A stretch of DNA of 64,000 nt from Nectonema munidae. Its lineage: Eukaryota; Nematomorpha; Nectonematoida; Nectonematidae. The notes beneath the pieces are model-generated. The model did not search any database. It saw only the letters and a list, made by a program, of their open reading frames with translations, and had not been told where the DNA came from. Every line of letters starts with the position of its first letter. The first letter of the stretch is position 1. Positions 23,410-35,244 of this stretch are shown piece by piece. The translations under genes and the position numbers were made by a program. The DNA lies in the NCBI GenBank assembly GCA_030549495.1, contig JAUIRK010000042.1:186001-250000 (forward strand). The letters are read 5' to 3'.

Positions 23410-24265
23410 CAAATTTTACATAAAATATATGTTTTATACTAAATCGGTCATGTTGGTTTCATTTTTGAACTCAGTTTTCACATTTAGAGGTCTTAAAATA
23501 TCTCTCAGTGTCAATGAAATTTGCTGTTTACTTCTAAAACTATCTCTAAAAATATTTTCTCTAATTTTACATGAAATATATGTTTTTATACCAAATCAAC
23601 CATGCTAGTTTTATTTCAGAAATCAGTTTTTGCATTTAGAGGTTTTAAAATATCCGTCAATATCAATCAAATTTGCGATTTACGTCTTAAAACTATCTTC
23701 ACAAATATTCATTCTAATTTTAAATGAAATATATGTTTTATACCAAATCAACCATGCTAGTTACATTTCTGGACTCAGTTTTTGCTTTTAAGATTTGAAA
23801 ATATCTGCAAGCGTCAATAAAATATGTGGTTTAAGTTGTAAAACTGTTTTCAAATATATTTCAAATTTTATAAGAAATATATATTTTTATAGCAAATCAA
23901 CCATGCTAGTTGTTTCATTTATGGACTCAGTTTTCGCATTTAGAGGTTTTACTGTCAGTGTCAATCAAATGTTTGATTAACGTTTAATGTCTACAGAAAT
24001 ATTTTTGAAATTTAAATAAAATATGCGTTTTTATATCAAATAGAAAATCCTGGCTTCATTTTTAGACTCAGCCTTGGCATTTATGGTTTTAAAATATCTG
24101 AAAACTTCAATCAGATTTGCGGTTTACTTCTAGATACTGTCTTCAATAATATTTTCAAAAAAATAAAATATCTGTTTTTATACCAAATCGACTATGCTTA
24201 TTTTATTCCTGTCCTCCATTTTGGCTAATACGGTTAAAAAATACCCGGAAGTGGCAATTGAATTA
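23410..24265. repeat. tandem array of about 150-bp units
   Basis: Six successive units begin with variants of ATATGTTTTTATACCAAATC (near 23425, 23576, 23728, 23876, 24020, 24167), giving spacings of about 145-151 bp. Each continues with an ATTTCTGGACTCAGTTTTTG-like block and a TTTTAAAATATCTG block. Units are clearly diverged, more so toward the right. A lone related unit lies at 45737-45850. Confidence 0.88.
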
Positions 24266-25379
24266 GTTATGTATGCCTGAAAATCAGTTCTGCAAATTTT
24301 TTTTTCAAAATATCGTTATATATTGGTTATATAGTAAAAATATACTTTTTTTTTTGTATATTTTGGCTTATAATACTTTCTACAATCATCTTGAGTATGA
24401 AATGAGTATAAAAACAACGTATTATAAAATCTTTTGAAAATTTGTATGACAGAAGGAACCAAGTTGAAAACTAATTGAAAAGAGAACATGTGATCAAAAG
24501 AAATAATTAAAAAAAATATGTATCTTGACTAAATGGAAGATCTACCATGTTCTAATGAACTAGGAAGTGGTTTAATTATATAATATTAGGTGCTTCAAAA
24601 AAATTTTGATTAAGAAAAAGAAGTTCCTCTTTTACAAATGAAAAATATTTAAATCTATAGCTTATCATCTAGGATTACAATTATCATTTAACTAAGATGG
24701 GTTGGAAATCTGAAAATTTAGAATAGGTCAGATTTATCAAAAATCGCACAGATGCCAATATGTGAGAATTTAGTCACTATCAAGATATTTTTTAATTTAA
24801 ATTGAATTTGTTCATCCTTTTGCGTAAAAGAGAGAATCTTTTAGATGAAGAACGTGGACAACTTTTTGTAATTGAACAATGAACATCACAAATGATTCAT
24901 CAGAAAAAAAACCTTTGAAGTGAGATTGGTTGACAAATATTCAGACCTGATAAATAATAAAAGACATGATACTGATAAAAAAAAGCCTAAGATCAAGAAG
25001 ATTCTATAATCAGAATGCTTGAGATAGGGAAAAAACTGTTCAAAATAAATCCCTAAAAAAGTTTTTTCAAACACACGATTAAGAAAATAAATTTCTAATG
25101 AAAAAAGCTACCAAGGAAGGATCATCATAAAATGAATAGCAAAATTACATACTGTAAAGTATAGTAGATATGACGTAAAGATTACGAACCGATAATTATT
25201 TGTAGCCAAAAAGATGGAGGTCCTATCGAGATACTTAATTTACTGACAAATGAAATATTTTGAGTGAACTAAACACCTAAAGTTGGTTTATTAAATAAAT
25301 TAAGAAAATAATTACCAGAGAAATACTGCAAGTATAATTTATTTTGAAGTTTATATATTTGACATTGGTTTACATGTTT
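24266..25379. other. no gene recognised
   Basis: Very AT-rich. No unit of either flanking array, no recognisable coding sequence. Confidence 0.4.
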
Positions 25380-25990
25380 AATCTATTTTTTGACAGGTTT
25401 TATTGATTTCATAAAAAATGAACATCACCATTAAATTCTACATACTTTAATAAAAAAACTATTTATAAGAATAAAAATTTTAATTTTGACATGGGCTGTC
25501 ATATTTAAATTATTTTTTGTCAGGCTTGACTAATTTTTATTTAAAAAAGGGCATATCACCAGTAAACACAGCCTATTTGAAAATAGGTATATGTATGTAA
25601 AAAACTTTATATAATTATTCGGATAGATAAATCAATTTTTTCACAGGTTTGATTGATTTTCATAAAAAATGAATATCACCACTGAATTCAGCATGCTTGA
25701 AAATGGGTATATATGTGTAAAAAACTTAATATAATTATTTAGATAAAAAGTTTCTTTTTGAGATGAGCTGTCATATGTAAATGAATTTTTGTCAGGTTTG
25801 GTTGATTTTCATTAAAAATGAATATCACCACTGAATTCAGCATACTTGAAAATGGGTATATATGTGTAAAAAACTTTATATTATTATTTCAATAAAAAGT
25901 TTTTTTTGAGATGAGCTGTCAAATATAAATCAATTTTTTGACAGATTTGATTGATTTTTATATAAAAAAAGGACATTGGAATTCAGTATA
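25380..25990. repeat. tandem array of about 125-150-bp units
   Basis: Five units start with variants of GACAGGTTTGATTGATTTTC (near 25395, 25522, 25646, 25792, 25942). Each is followed by AAAAATGAATATCACCACTG and GAAAATGGGTATATATGTG. The first two spacings are about 125 bp and the later two about 147-149 bp, so a roughly 22-bp segment around GAGATGAGCTGTCATAT was gained or lost. Sequence differs from the 23.4-kb array. Confidence 0.88.
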
Positions 25991-26132
25991 GTTAAAATAT
26001 ATAATTAACACAAAAATATTTATAAAAACTTATTAATTCCCCCATCACTTTGGAGCACTAATAGGTTTAAGAAATAAAGAAGATGCAAACAAAGTTTGGC
26101 TAAATTAATATAAAATGTTTAGCATTAAAAGC

Positions 26133-26320
26133 TTTCATTTTGTTTAATTTAATGTTCAGCCGTGCGTTGCTCAACTTTCCCAGCGGACAGATAAACCGAA
26201 TGAAGGTTTCTTTTTTTCTTCAATACGTATGTGACCCGTAAGTTTGATTTTGTATAATTTAGTCTTCAGCCCGTGCTCCTTCACCTTGCGGGAGGACATG
26301 TTGCGGTGGAAGATTTATTT
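26133..26320. repeat. tandem duplication of a ~90-bp GC-richer segment
   Basis: The block TTTAATTTAATGTTCAGCC, with GTGCGTTGCTCAAC...CAGCGGACAG (about 26140-26195), recurs as TATAATTTAGTCTTCAGCCC, with GTGCTCCTTCACC...GGAGGACATG (about 26253-26300). Identity is roughly 70% by eye. Function unknown. Confidence 0.55.
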
Positions 26321-27162
26321 CATTACTTAAATTTTATTCATTGCGCTGATTCTATTTCCATACAATATGTGGGAAAGAATAAACAAATAGCTCATTTATG
26401 AATAGTGGGGTTCCCTATCTGTTTCAATCTTTCGATTTCAGATAGTTAATTGTGTAGAGAGGGAAGTAAAACCTTTACTCGATTGACACTTTATCGCTTA
26501 AATTTAAAATTTGTATTATTTGGGTATATAAGAATAAAATAGCACTGAATTTTATAGATAAAAATTTTTTTAAAACATAAATGCATAAAAAAAATTTTTT
26601 AACTATGTAAAAATAAATTTATAAAACATTATTTTTGTAAGTTTAAAATTAAAGGAAAACAAAATTACCTAGTTGTGAAATGGGCATCACACTGAAATAT
26701 TCTCTTCAGAAATACATCAGGAACATTCAAATATTCGTGAATTAAACCGGTCTAAAGAAAACTTTTTTTGTTTTTTTTCCATAAATATAAATTTATAAAA
26801 AAAAATTTTTTATAAGGTATTTTTACTTACACAAAAAGTTAGTTAGATTTATGATATTTGATTGGGTAGATAGATTTTAGTAAAAGTAGTTTATTTCAAA
26901 AAAAATTGTGTAAACCAAAATAAGCAAGCTAGTATACAATCAAAAGTAGAAGATGAGTGAATTTGTACCAAGAAAAGGTATGTGGCCAATAGTTTTCAGA
27001 TATTCGTTTGATTGATGATGTCAAATGTAATGATGATGCCTTAATTGATCAACAAATATAAAAGCATCCTTTGCAGACAAAACAATCATTTTTCCACAAT
27101 AAGATTCCAAAAAATGCTTTACGAGATAAGAAAAGTTAGACAGGATCTATAGTTGGTTGCAG
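26321..27162. other. no gene recognised
   Basis: AT-rich, nothing identifiable. Confidence 0.4.
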
Positions 27163-27235
27163 TGGCGGATCCAGGGGGCTCATGGACCTAGGCCTCATAC
27201 CAAGCGGTCTAATGGCCTTTTGTACATCGAAGCTG
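27163..27235 (+). mobile_element. isolated transposon terminus (CAGTGGCGGATCCAGG)
   Basis: CAGTGGCGGATCCAGGGGGC followed by CATGGACCTAGGCCTCA matches a widespread type of hAT-like left terminus by memory. No inverted partner was found downstream. A related phrase, CATGAGCCTAGGCCCTAA...GGGGCCGCC, occurs at 56514-56548. It is a truncated end only. Confidence 0.45.
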
Positions 27236-27981
27236 AACTAAAATTTATCATTATTACATCGTTTAGCCTGTTATGAAGGGATGAACTTAAATATTTATGT
27301 TAAGATATGATTTCGTGTTTTTAGCAAAATTAGCTTTGAGATAAATAATGTCCATTTGGGATAACTTTCCTAGACTGAGTCTGAAGATTATTGCACTGGT
27401 AAGACTTTGGGGAGGAATTTTAATTAAAAGTGTAACTATAGATGATATCCAACGAAAATAAGAAATTGCTTCAATTATTTATTGATTGATTTGTACTGAG
27501 AACAGAGAGATAGCATCTATATAAACTAAACTCCACTTCTATATGTTTACTTACTCGATATTATATTATTTTATATGTGTGTAAGAAGCATTTCTTTATT
27601 GCAAATGTTTCAATATTGGATTGAAATTAAAGTATAGTGAGATTTTTAAATGGAAATTTTAATGAAAAAGTCTCCGTCAATGTTTTTAATTGCAAAGGAT
27701 CTCAGTACTGCTGCTCATCAATCGATGAGGCAAAGAGAGAACGTGTTTGATCACTTTCTTGGATGGATGATGGTGATGGAAATGTCCTTCCACTATTTAT
27801 TGACTTTTTTCAATTGATCAGAAGAGTGAAAGAGATAAACGCCTTGTTAAATTCCTTTTAACGCTAAAGATGAGGAAAGTGGAGATACCATTTCAATGCT
27901 TCTGCCATTTTCAAATCTAAACTTTTCAAAAGATAGATAACGTCTTTTCTCAGACGACTGAATCAAGCCAAAAGTCTAGAT

Positions 27982-28625
27982 CAGTGATTCCCAAACTAGG
28001 GGTGTGGGATAACTAATTTTTAGCTAAATACGTGTAATGTAGAAATTTATAATAACATATATAAATACACTTACTATCATTTTATTTTAAAATTGCACAT
28101 TACGATATTATCGACGGGCTTTGGTTGAAAAAGTCCAGCTTGTGAGACGTAAAGTCGAAAACGAAAATTTGTCTTCCTTTTTTCATCTTAATGAACCTAT
28201 CGGAGAAGTCAATAATTCATAACAGTATGGAACAGATATCAAGAAAAAAATCTTGTATCATTTGCATTCGTTTTATCGCGAATTTTTAACATATTTTCCA
28301 GATATATCAATGCATAAAGTTACTTGGAAAGTGACGCAAAACTCTTTCAATATTGACCTGGATTCATTGAACGGTTATCCTCAAGAAAAAGCCATACATT
28401 TAAAATGTGATTGAACTATGGCAGATAATTTTAACGTTTATGACACATGACGAATTTGGGGTAAAATATCATTCTATTTACCCAAAACTTGGAGAGCAAG
28501 TTCTACCATTGTTGATTCCTTTTTTGTCGACCTATCTTTGTGAAGTAGGTTCTTTCAGCCTTGTTATATTAAAAACGAAATCCACTTGATGTTCCATTCG
28601 ATCTGCGTTGTTCAATTTCCTTCTT
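27982..28625 (+). mobile_element. decayed hAT transposon (ZBED5-like)
   Basis: The left terminus CAGTGATTCCCAAACTAGGG starts at 27982. It is followed by plus-strand transposase pieces. In order, these include ILYHLHSFYREFLTYFPDIS (about 28251-28312), and then YPKLGEQVLPLLIPFLSTYL with CEVGSF...ILKTKS in an open frame ending at 28589. LRCVVQFPSLKPKIVNLV follows in another frame. These match the C-terminal half of ZBED5/GTF2IRD2-type hAT proteins. The right terminus is uncertain. AAGTTTGTGGAGAAGCATTC near 28760-28780 is a candidate, without a matching target duplication. Broken by several stops and frameshifts. Confidence 0.75.
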
Positions 28626-30701
28626 TGAAGCCTAAAATTGTTAATCTTGTAAAAATAAAATAAACGCATCCACGCTGTTAAAATGTAAGTATTGAAAAAC
28701 ATAAAATTTTTTGATTCAATATTTTCATTTTTTGATTCAACGAAATATAGTAAGCATTGGAAAGTTTGTGGAGAAGCATTCGCTATACCATTTTGATCAA
28801 AGATTTTGAATAAGGAATAAAATATGCCTAAATAAAGTTGAAATATGATTACAAGTAAAATGAAATGATGCCAACACATATGGAAGTGAATTTCAACCTT
28901 TTGAAGAGCAGAATTTTGAAGTCCACTCGTCAGCTTTCTTTTTAAACATGAAAACGTTGTCTTTAATTTTAAAAAGGGCATATCAAATCTTTTTTATTCT
29001 CAATTAAGCTCCAGCCTTTAGAAGCTTACAATCACGACTCCCTTTTTATCATGAAGATTGGAATTTTTATGTTCAAGATTCATTTTCTCATTCTTTTTGC
29101 ATGCAAACTAGGTCCTTTGATTTATCTATGCTTTTATATTCTTCAAATTATCCCTTCGCATATGAACTGACTTCCATTACGCGTTTATATCAAACAAAAG
29201 ATATGGGATGGCTGAAACTGATTCAATTTTAACCCATCAGATACAAACTTTTTGCGCAGTTCATTTGAAAAGTTACAATCTATTCAAGAAATGTTCAAAA
29301 TAGATCCCCTGGACTTTAGCTTAATTTTGTTTGGTTAAAGCCATGTTCCAATCAAAGACAAAGAGTTTGTGACAATAAAAATGACGATAACTTTTTAAAT
29401 ACATAATTTAGATTTTAAATGATAAAAGGCAGATTAAATTCAGAAGATATTAATTCGATCCTAATCCTATTTGTGATTGACAGATATAAGAAATGATTAA
29501 ATATTTAAAAGTGGACATAATTAGGCTTGGATAAATCCTTTTTTCACAAATTTTTTTATCTTTCCTTTCACATTTTGTAACACTTGTGGAACATAGGAGA
29601 ATCTAACATAAGATAGGAGATCTTAACTAAGTTCATACTCAAGAACTTCAATAATTTGGAGCATGGTTTGCTACACTATTCCACTCTTAGAGAAATTTTC
29701 TTTTTTCATCAACATTCTCAACTCGATTAATGCAATGGTTTCTAGAGAAAAAATGTGTAAATTATTAAACGCGTTTTGCATTATTAAATTTCAATACTAC
29801 TATATACATTACATATACGAGGCAACAATTAATGCTCCAAAATATATGCAAATGAGCTCGCCTTAATTAATGCGAACCTTGTGCTATCTTGTTGTCATAG
29901 TGCTTTTCTATTTCCTTAAATTCAGTCTCAACATGTGTTTGCCGTATTTAATATATAAAAAAGATCTTAACTCTTTATCTTGATTCGTCTATTTAAAACA
30001 TATTTCTGTGCACCAAAATATGATATTTTTATGATATATGATACAGTACATATGGTAACATGTACTGTATTTCTATAACAGAGGCGCACATCCGGAGGGG
30101 GTGTGCTCCTTCGTCCGCCTCCTGCCCCCAATAATTTTGAATTTTCTCAACTCCATAACTTTAGTTGTATTATTTGAAAGACTTGTTTGGACATGAGATC
30201 ATGGTATGTAGCTGAAGCAGGCAAAAAAATTTAAATACTTGGGAGCACAAAACATTATACAAAATGACAAGCTAAAAAGTATTTTTTTAATTTTTTAAAG
30301 TTGAAGTATGCGAAAAACGAACTAAAACATATGATTGAAATTTAAAAGTTCAAATTAAATTTTAATACAAGTTTTATTTTGTCACTGGCTTACGGTATCT
30401 GTTTTGTGAAGTTTTTTAGGTCAATATAGTTGAAAACAAAATTTACGAAAGTCAAAAGTTTAAAAATCATTTCATAATACAGTGCGAGTTTACATTTCAA
30501 AAATTGGTATTTATACTTTCTTTCAAAGACAAATTATTTTAGGCAAAAATTTTACCCAATATTAATCTTTACATTTTAAGAGATTCCTATATGTCCTTTA
30601 TTAATTGAATTCTATTTTTAAACTTTGAAAAAAATATAAATATAAATGAGAATTAAATTAGTTTTCAAGGTCTACTTCGAATCAACGTAAAGTGTAGCAT
30701 T
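28626..30701. other. no gene recognised
   Basis: AT-rich DNA. At 30079, CAGAGGCGCACATCCGGAGG looks like another hAT-type left end without a partner. The 149-codon minus-strand frame at 28532-28981 partly overlaps the hAT remnant in antisense and has no family resemblance. Confidence 0.4.
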
Positions 30702-30978
30702 CAGGGCCGGCCCTAGTGTTCGCTGGACCCTATGCAAAATGGATTGCATGGGGCCCAGTGTGGGTAGGAAAAAAGATTAAAAGTGAGAATAAGATTTTGA
30801 AAAAAAGAAAAGGGATTTGTCTTATTACTTTTTCATTAACACAAAATGACGATCAAAGTAACTTTACTTTGCGAACCTTGCGTTTAGCGAAATCATGCAA
30901 TATATCATCAAAATGAAAAATGAGAAGCGCGGGGCCCACTGCGGCCGCATATGTTGCAGTGGCCTAAGGCCGGCCCTG
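30702..30978. mobile_element. hAT miniature element (CAGGGCCGGCCCTAG ends)
   Basis: A 277-bp element with inverted ends CAGGGCCGGCCCTAG and CTAAGGCCGGCCCTG, plus inner GGGGCCCA blocks. The 8-bp flanks GTAGCATT (30694-30701) and GTAGCACT (30979-30986) match at 7 of 8. The small reading frame across it is incidental. It is a non-autonomous deletion derivative with no transposase. Confidence 0.92.
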
Positions 30979-30986
30979 GTAGCACT

Positions 30987-31684
30987 TCGCTCTCCTCATA
31001 AACTACGAGTAAAATAGTGCGCCTGAATCGGGATCTACATAGACTCTGGAAGTCCTAGAAATATTTCAAAGATCCAATGTGAAAAAATTAAAGGTCCACA
31101 GTGATATTCTACTCGAATTCACACGATATTGAATTAAAAAGAAATCCTAAGTTTATTTCTTTTTGTAAGCGTGTAATACGCATTCATCGCTCAGTGGCAA
31201 AAGCATGCGAAGGTCGTCGATCAACAAGGAAACGGATAAAACTAAATTTTTGAAGAAGTTAAATTCAAATTTTAGATCAATTTAGTTTTCGTATTAGTGC
31301 ATTCATGTCCTCATAAACTGTCTATTTTTAAATATTGTAGAAAAGAGAAGGGAATTATAAAAGAGTTGATTGAAATAGTAAGATCTTTATTTTATTTTTA
31401 AGCTTAATTTCTTTTTATCATTTTAATTATTATTATTATTTCAACCAAAAAATTCAAATTTGATTAATTAAATTGAAAGCAAAAAAAATTGCGCAAATAT
31501 TTCGTATACATTGCTTTATTTTATTTTTGCTTGTCAAATCCTTTTTTATCACTTTGTGATTTACTTTTTTTCTCACTGTTTGCGGAAAAAAGTTGAATAT
31601 TGTTAAAATCGTTTTTCACATTTCCCACAAATAATAATCAATCATAAAATTCATTGCTTATAATAAAATAAGTTTCCATATCTT
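30987..31684. other. no gene recognised
   Basis: AT-rich DNA with nothing identifiable. Confidence 0.4.
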
Positions 31685-31821
31685 TTAACCCATTAAGTAC
31701 CATAGAAATGAGACGATATCTAAAAAAACGCAGACGATTTATATTCAAAGTCATTGCAAAAAGCAGACGAAGATGAAATTACTTATGTTCCCAAATGTGA
31801 GATTGGGACTTAATGGGTTAA
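31685..31821. mobile_element. TTAA-flanked miniature element (copy 2)
   Basis: A 137-bp element, TTAACCCATTAAGTACC...GGACTTAATGGGTTAA, inverted relative to copy 1 at 15980. The core with three spaced GCAGACGA-type motifs matches copy 1 almost base for base, whereas the outermost arms differ (AAGT in place of TAC). Confidence 0.9.
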
Positions 31822-32308
31822 ACGAGATGCCAATTGGTAAACATACACTACTATTCCACTACACTAGTTCGTTTTGCTGACTGCGCATAGTAGTAAGTTT
31901 ACTATTTGGATTGTAATGTTTAGCGATGTGGTTAGCAACAAATCTTTTTTGCTTAAAACCCGTTTCATCTAATTGTCAGTCTCAACTGGCGCAGACTAAT
32001 TAACGATTATAAAGTATACTTTTATATCAAATTACTCTTATCTGCTTCTTCTGGGATGGAATGTAGTGCATAAGTGATCTTTACAACTGTGAATTTTCTG
32101 GGTACATCTTGATGCACTTCAAGTCTGTTTGTGGTGTGACAAAAATTGGAAAATTGGGTTCACAGATAATGGAAAGCAATTTTAATTGGATGAATATTTA
32201 CAAGTGACTGCGTCATTTTACAAAAACTCAACTATTATTAGCCAAATTTTCAATCAAGTTGACTGAGTGTAGGGGGAGATGGGTGAAGTGGAAAGCATGT
32301 TTACCTGG
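31822..32308. other. no gene recognised
   Basis: AT-rich DNA with a possible short GC-balanced segment near 31960-32060, with no recognisable content. Confidence 0.4.
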
Positions 32309-32429
32309 TTAACGAGCAGAGTCTATTATAGTTGTTGACTTTATAAAAATATGATCGTCTGCATGTGTCAATGCTTTTTAATACAAATCGTCTGCTTTAT
32401 AGCTATCGTCTGGTTTTTCTTGTCATTAA
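32309..32429. mobile_element. TTAA miniature element, degraded copy
   Basis: TTAA at both limits and three spaced motifs, ATCGTCTGC (about 32354), ATCGTCTGC (about 32388) and ATCGTCTGG (about 32404). Their spacing is close to that in the other copies. The terminal arms are poorly preserved. Confidence 0.6.
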
Positions 32430-33162
32430 CCGGTCAATAACAAATAATGTATGTATATGCTATATATGATCGATTACTTTGTGAAAGAATCAAGCGTCTG
32501 CTTTTACATTGACCTTGGATACGTCATCTGTGATGTGGCAGAGCAAGAGAAATTAGTATACTAGTCTGCACTAGATTGGATCAGAACGTAAAATTAGTGA
32601 AGATTTTTAGCCTTGATTTTCCTACGAAGAGAAATATAAATTCATAGCACAGCAAAGATGTTCCTTTTCGTTCATCATTTTATGAGGTGAAAGTCTGGCT
32701 GAGGAAAAAGTGACACGTTGACTTTTGACCATTCTAGAACGATATGCGTTGATGATACCGAATCAAGAGGTACTACAAGAACAAAAAATTTATTCTAAAA
32801 AGTTTTGCTTTGTAAACATATTTTAAACATTGTTAGAAATGGGCATGATGTCGCTAACCCCGCTTTGAAATTAATTTTTGGTTTTTCATACCGCTTCCTG
32901 AGATAGTTATTTAAGCTGCTTCACAGTTGTTAGTTTACTATAAGTGGTGCAAATAATTTTGATCGAGTGGAATTTTTTTAGATTTCACATTAAACAATTT
33001 TAACACCCTTCAAACTAATTTCACCAAAATGATTTACTTTTGTCTTTCTCCAGCTTAGTTAGTCTAAATTCTAAAGCATTCGATTATAGAAAAGCACACG
33101 ACATTAAGTAATTTCATATAAAACTACATTAACCCTTTGGGAACAAAGGTAAAGGTACCATA

Positions 33163-33289
33163 GGGTGTTTTCATCGAGAAGGCACAATTGCGTCGCTTGT
33201 ATTGAACTATGAGGAAAGCAGGCTTGATGCGGGATCGAACCCAAGACCTTGAGTTATCGAATCCAGCATCTAACCAACCCTACTCACGC
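33163..33289 (-). repeat. tRNA-derived SINE (copy A)
   Basis: On the minus strand, GCGTGAGTAGGGTTGGTTAG leads into a box-A-like TGGTTAGATGCTGG. About 30 bp later comes a perfect box B, GGGTTCGATCC (plus-strand complement at 33232-33242). A tail without tRNA character ends GAGAAGGCACAAT...GGGTGTTTTC on the plus strand. Copy B at 58356-58484 matches along the full length with about 85% identity by eye. This is the structure of a tRNA-headed SINE. A TTAACCCTTTGGG motif lies just outside at 33129. Confidence 0.8.
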
Positions 33290-33919
33290 TATATACAATA
33301 CAGTCAAAGTTTATAATAGATTAACAAAAGAGTTTTTGCAAATATTTTTTGTAAAATTTTCTAAAAACTCCAAGCCTTAAACATGGAAATTTTTTAAAGT
33401 TAAATAACATAACAGCTTAAAATGAAAAAAATGATGATTACTTTGAATGAGACGTATGTATCTGCAATTAACTACTATCCTTTAAAAATCTTCATATAAT
33501 CCAAATTAATTGTGATCCCTTAAATCTAAGATTGACTTCAATGCGGCTCACAGCTCAAAATTGCTGTCCATCCTTGGTGTAATGGAAAATCATGTCATGC
33601 TTAGTTATCTATCATAATCGCCAACGCATCCATTTTCAGTCCATTCTTAATTGAATATCCTTCTGAATTGCGTATTGAATGAATTAACTCTCCTTTTCAC
33701 AAATTAGAAAGATCATGGTCAAAGTCATCTGTTTTAATAAAAATTAAAATATCCATAAATATTTTAGCCCGGAAAAGAGTTATACAACAGTCTTTATTTG
33801 ATGCGAAACAGAACAATGTTTCTGGTGCAAAAAGCGATTAGGAAAACAACATACAATAGGTAAATTGGAAAAGTTTATAATAGAACATATAGTTATTAGA
33901 ATTTCGAAGAAAAAAAAAT
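33290..33919. other. no gene recognised
   Basis: AT-rich DNA, no identifiable content. Confidence 0.4.
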
Positions 33920-34053
33920 TTAACCCCAGTACCATAGAAATAAGACGATATCTAAAAAACGCAGACGATTTATATTCAAAGTCATTGAAAAAAGCAGACG
34001 AAGATGAAATTACTTATGTTCCCAAATGGGAGCATTGGGACTTAATGGGTTAA
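33920..34053. mobile_element. TTAA-flanked miniature element (copy 3)
   Basis: A 134-bp copy, TTAACCCCAGTACCATAG...GGGACTTAATGGGTTAA, in the same orientation as copy 2 and nearly identical in the three-motif core. It lies about 2.1 kb from copy 2. The 62-codon reading frame ending here is incidental. Confidence 0.88.
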
Positions 34054-35244
34054 AGTAAAATCTGGATGACAAATGAAAATTCCAATTTATTTAGAGTTTA
34101 AAAACGTAAATAGTCTTTGTGGCAAGGTACTTTTTTTCTTCAAATCACCCTGCATCATCCAATCGAGAAGATGCTTCATGTATTTTTCAAATCAAGCAAT
34201 CGTTCATTTTTATAGCATTGCAATATTCCGTTAATGGAGTGAAATATATTTGCAATTCTGTGTTTCATTAAATTTCGGTTCAAAATTGCTGGTTGTTGTC
34301 TCTTTATCGCATGAAATATTGCTGCAAAGACAAGTGCGTATCAAATCAGAATACTGTTTTCCCTTAGCATTAGTGCTGAGGTGGATCAATCGGAATTAGG
34401 AATCATAAGATCCTGCTTTTCTCAAGTGTCTGCATCGGATTCGGTTTAGCAAAAATGTCCTCGCAATACTTTTATACCGATTTCTCGAAATGGATGAAAG
34501 ATCAGAAAGGAAAATTTTTTGGCTGGAGAAAAATTTTGTCGTTTCAACAATTTTTAGGGTTTTCTTCCTCCCTAAACAAATTTTAAAATTTTGCACTCAT
34601 CCTTACATCTATTTTTATATTTTTTGTTAGATTCATAAATTTGGCATCATCTTCATCCCAAATGATAATGAAGCTTTTTTCGAACAGAAAATGATTTTTG
34701 AGAAAAAGAGTGATGACCTCATGCGTATCAGCTAGAAAAGTTCTTCAAGATAATCACAAAAATGATTTGTCTCCTCACATTTTCAAGAGAAAGCACGCCC
34801 TTGGTTGCATATTTTTACTTGAACTTTCTAATTAAAAACAGTTTGAAAATGTTCTTCCAATAAATTGATGATATCCTAAAGAGCTACTTATGTAAGTATG
34901 GTCAGTCAATATCACCATAGAACGACTGCTATCTATATCTTATAATGTCGAGGCCATTAAGCTTCCTAATTTTTTGGTCCTGTAACACTTTGAGGACCAG
35001 TAAGACATCAGTGTCCCAGGAAATGAAAAAGAAAGCTGACAAAATTTTTCTCCTCAAAGAGTTTTAATTTAAATATTTAGTGATTTAGTGATCTATGGGT
35101 GTATAAAGAAATAACTCATGGGATATGTTCAACAGAGAGAAGAGTTAAAAAATATTACAAACGCTTATAAAAAGATGGCGAAACCTAACTCGCGTAAGAA
35201 AAACATCGCAAATATAGTGTGATAATTAAACACTTGACTCCATT
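34054..35244. other. no gene recognised
   Basis: AT-rich DNA with no convincing coding content in either strand. Confidence 0.4.

Noticed and set aside
23410-25990. CRISPR-like array
   Set aside because: Units are about 125-150 bp of diverged tandem repeat without the short identical repeat and unique-spacer pattern. The window is eukaryotic.
28532-28981. 149-codon minus-strand frame
   Set aside because: Overlaps the hAT relic in antisense. Composition is that of AT-rich random DNA and no motif was seen.
33163-33289. Functional tRNA gene
   Set aside because: Box A and box B are present, but the sequence does not fold into a cloverleaf by eye. It recurs with a long non-tRNA tail, so SINE is the better call.
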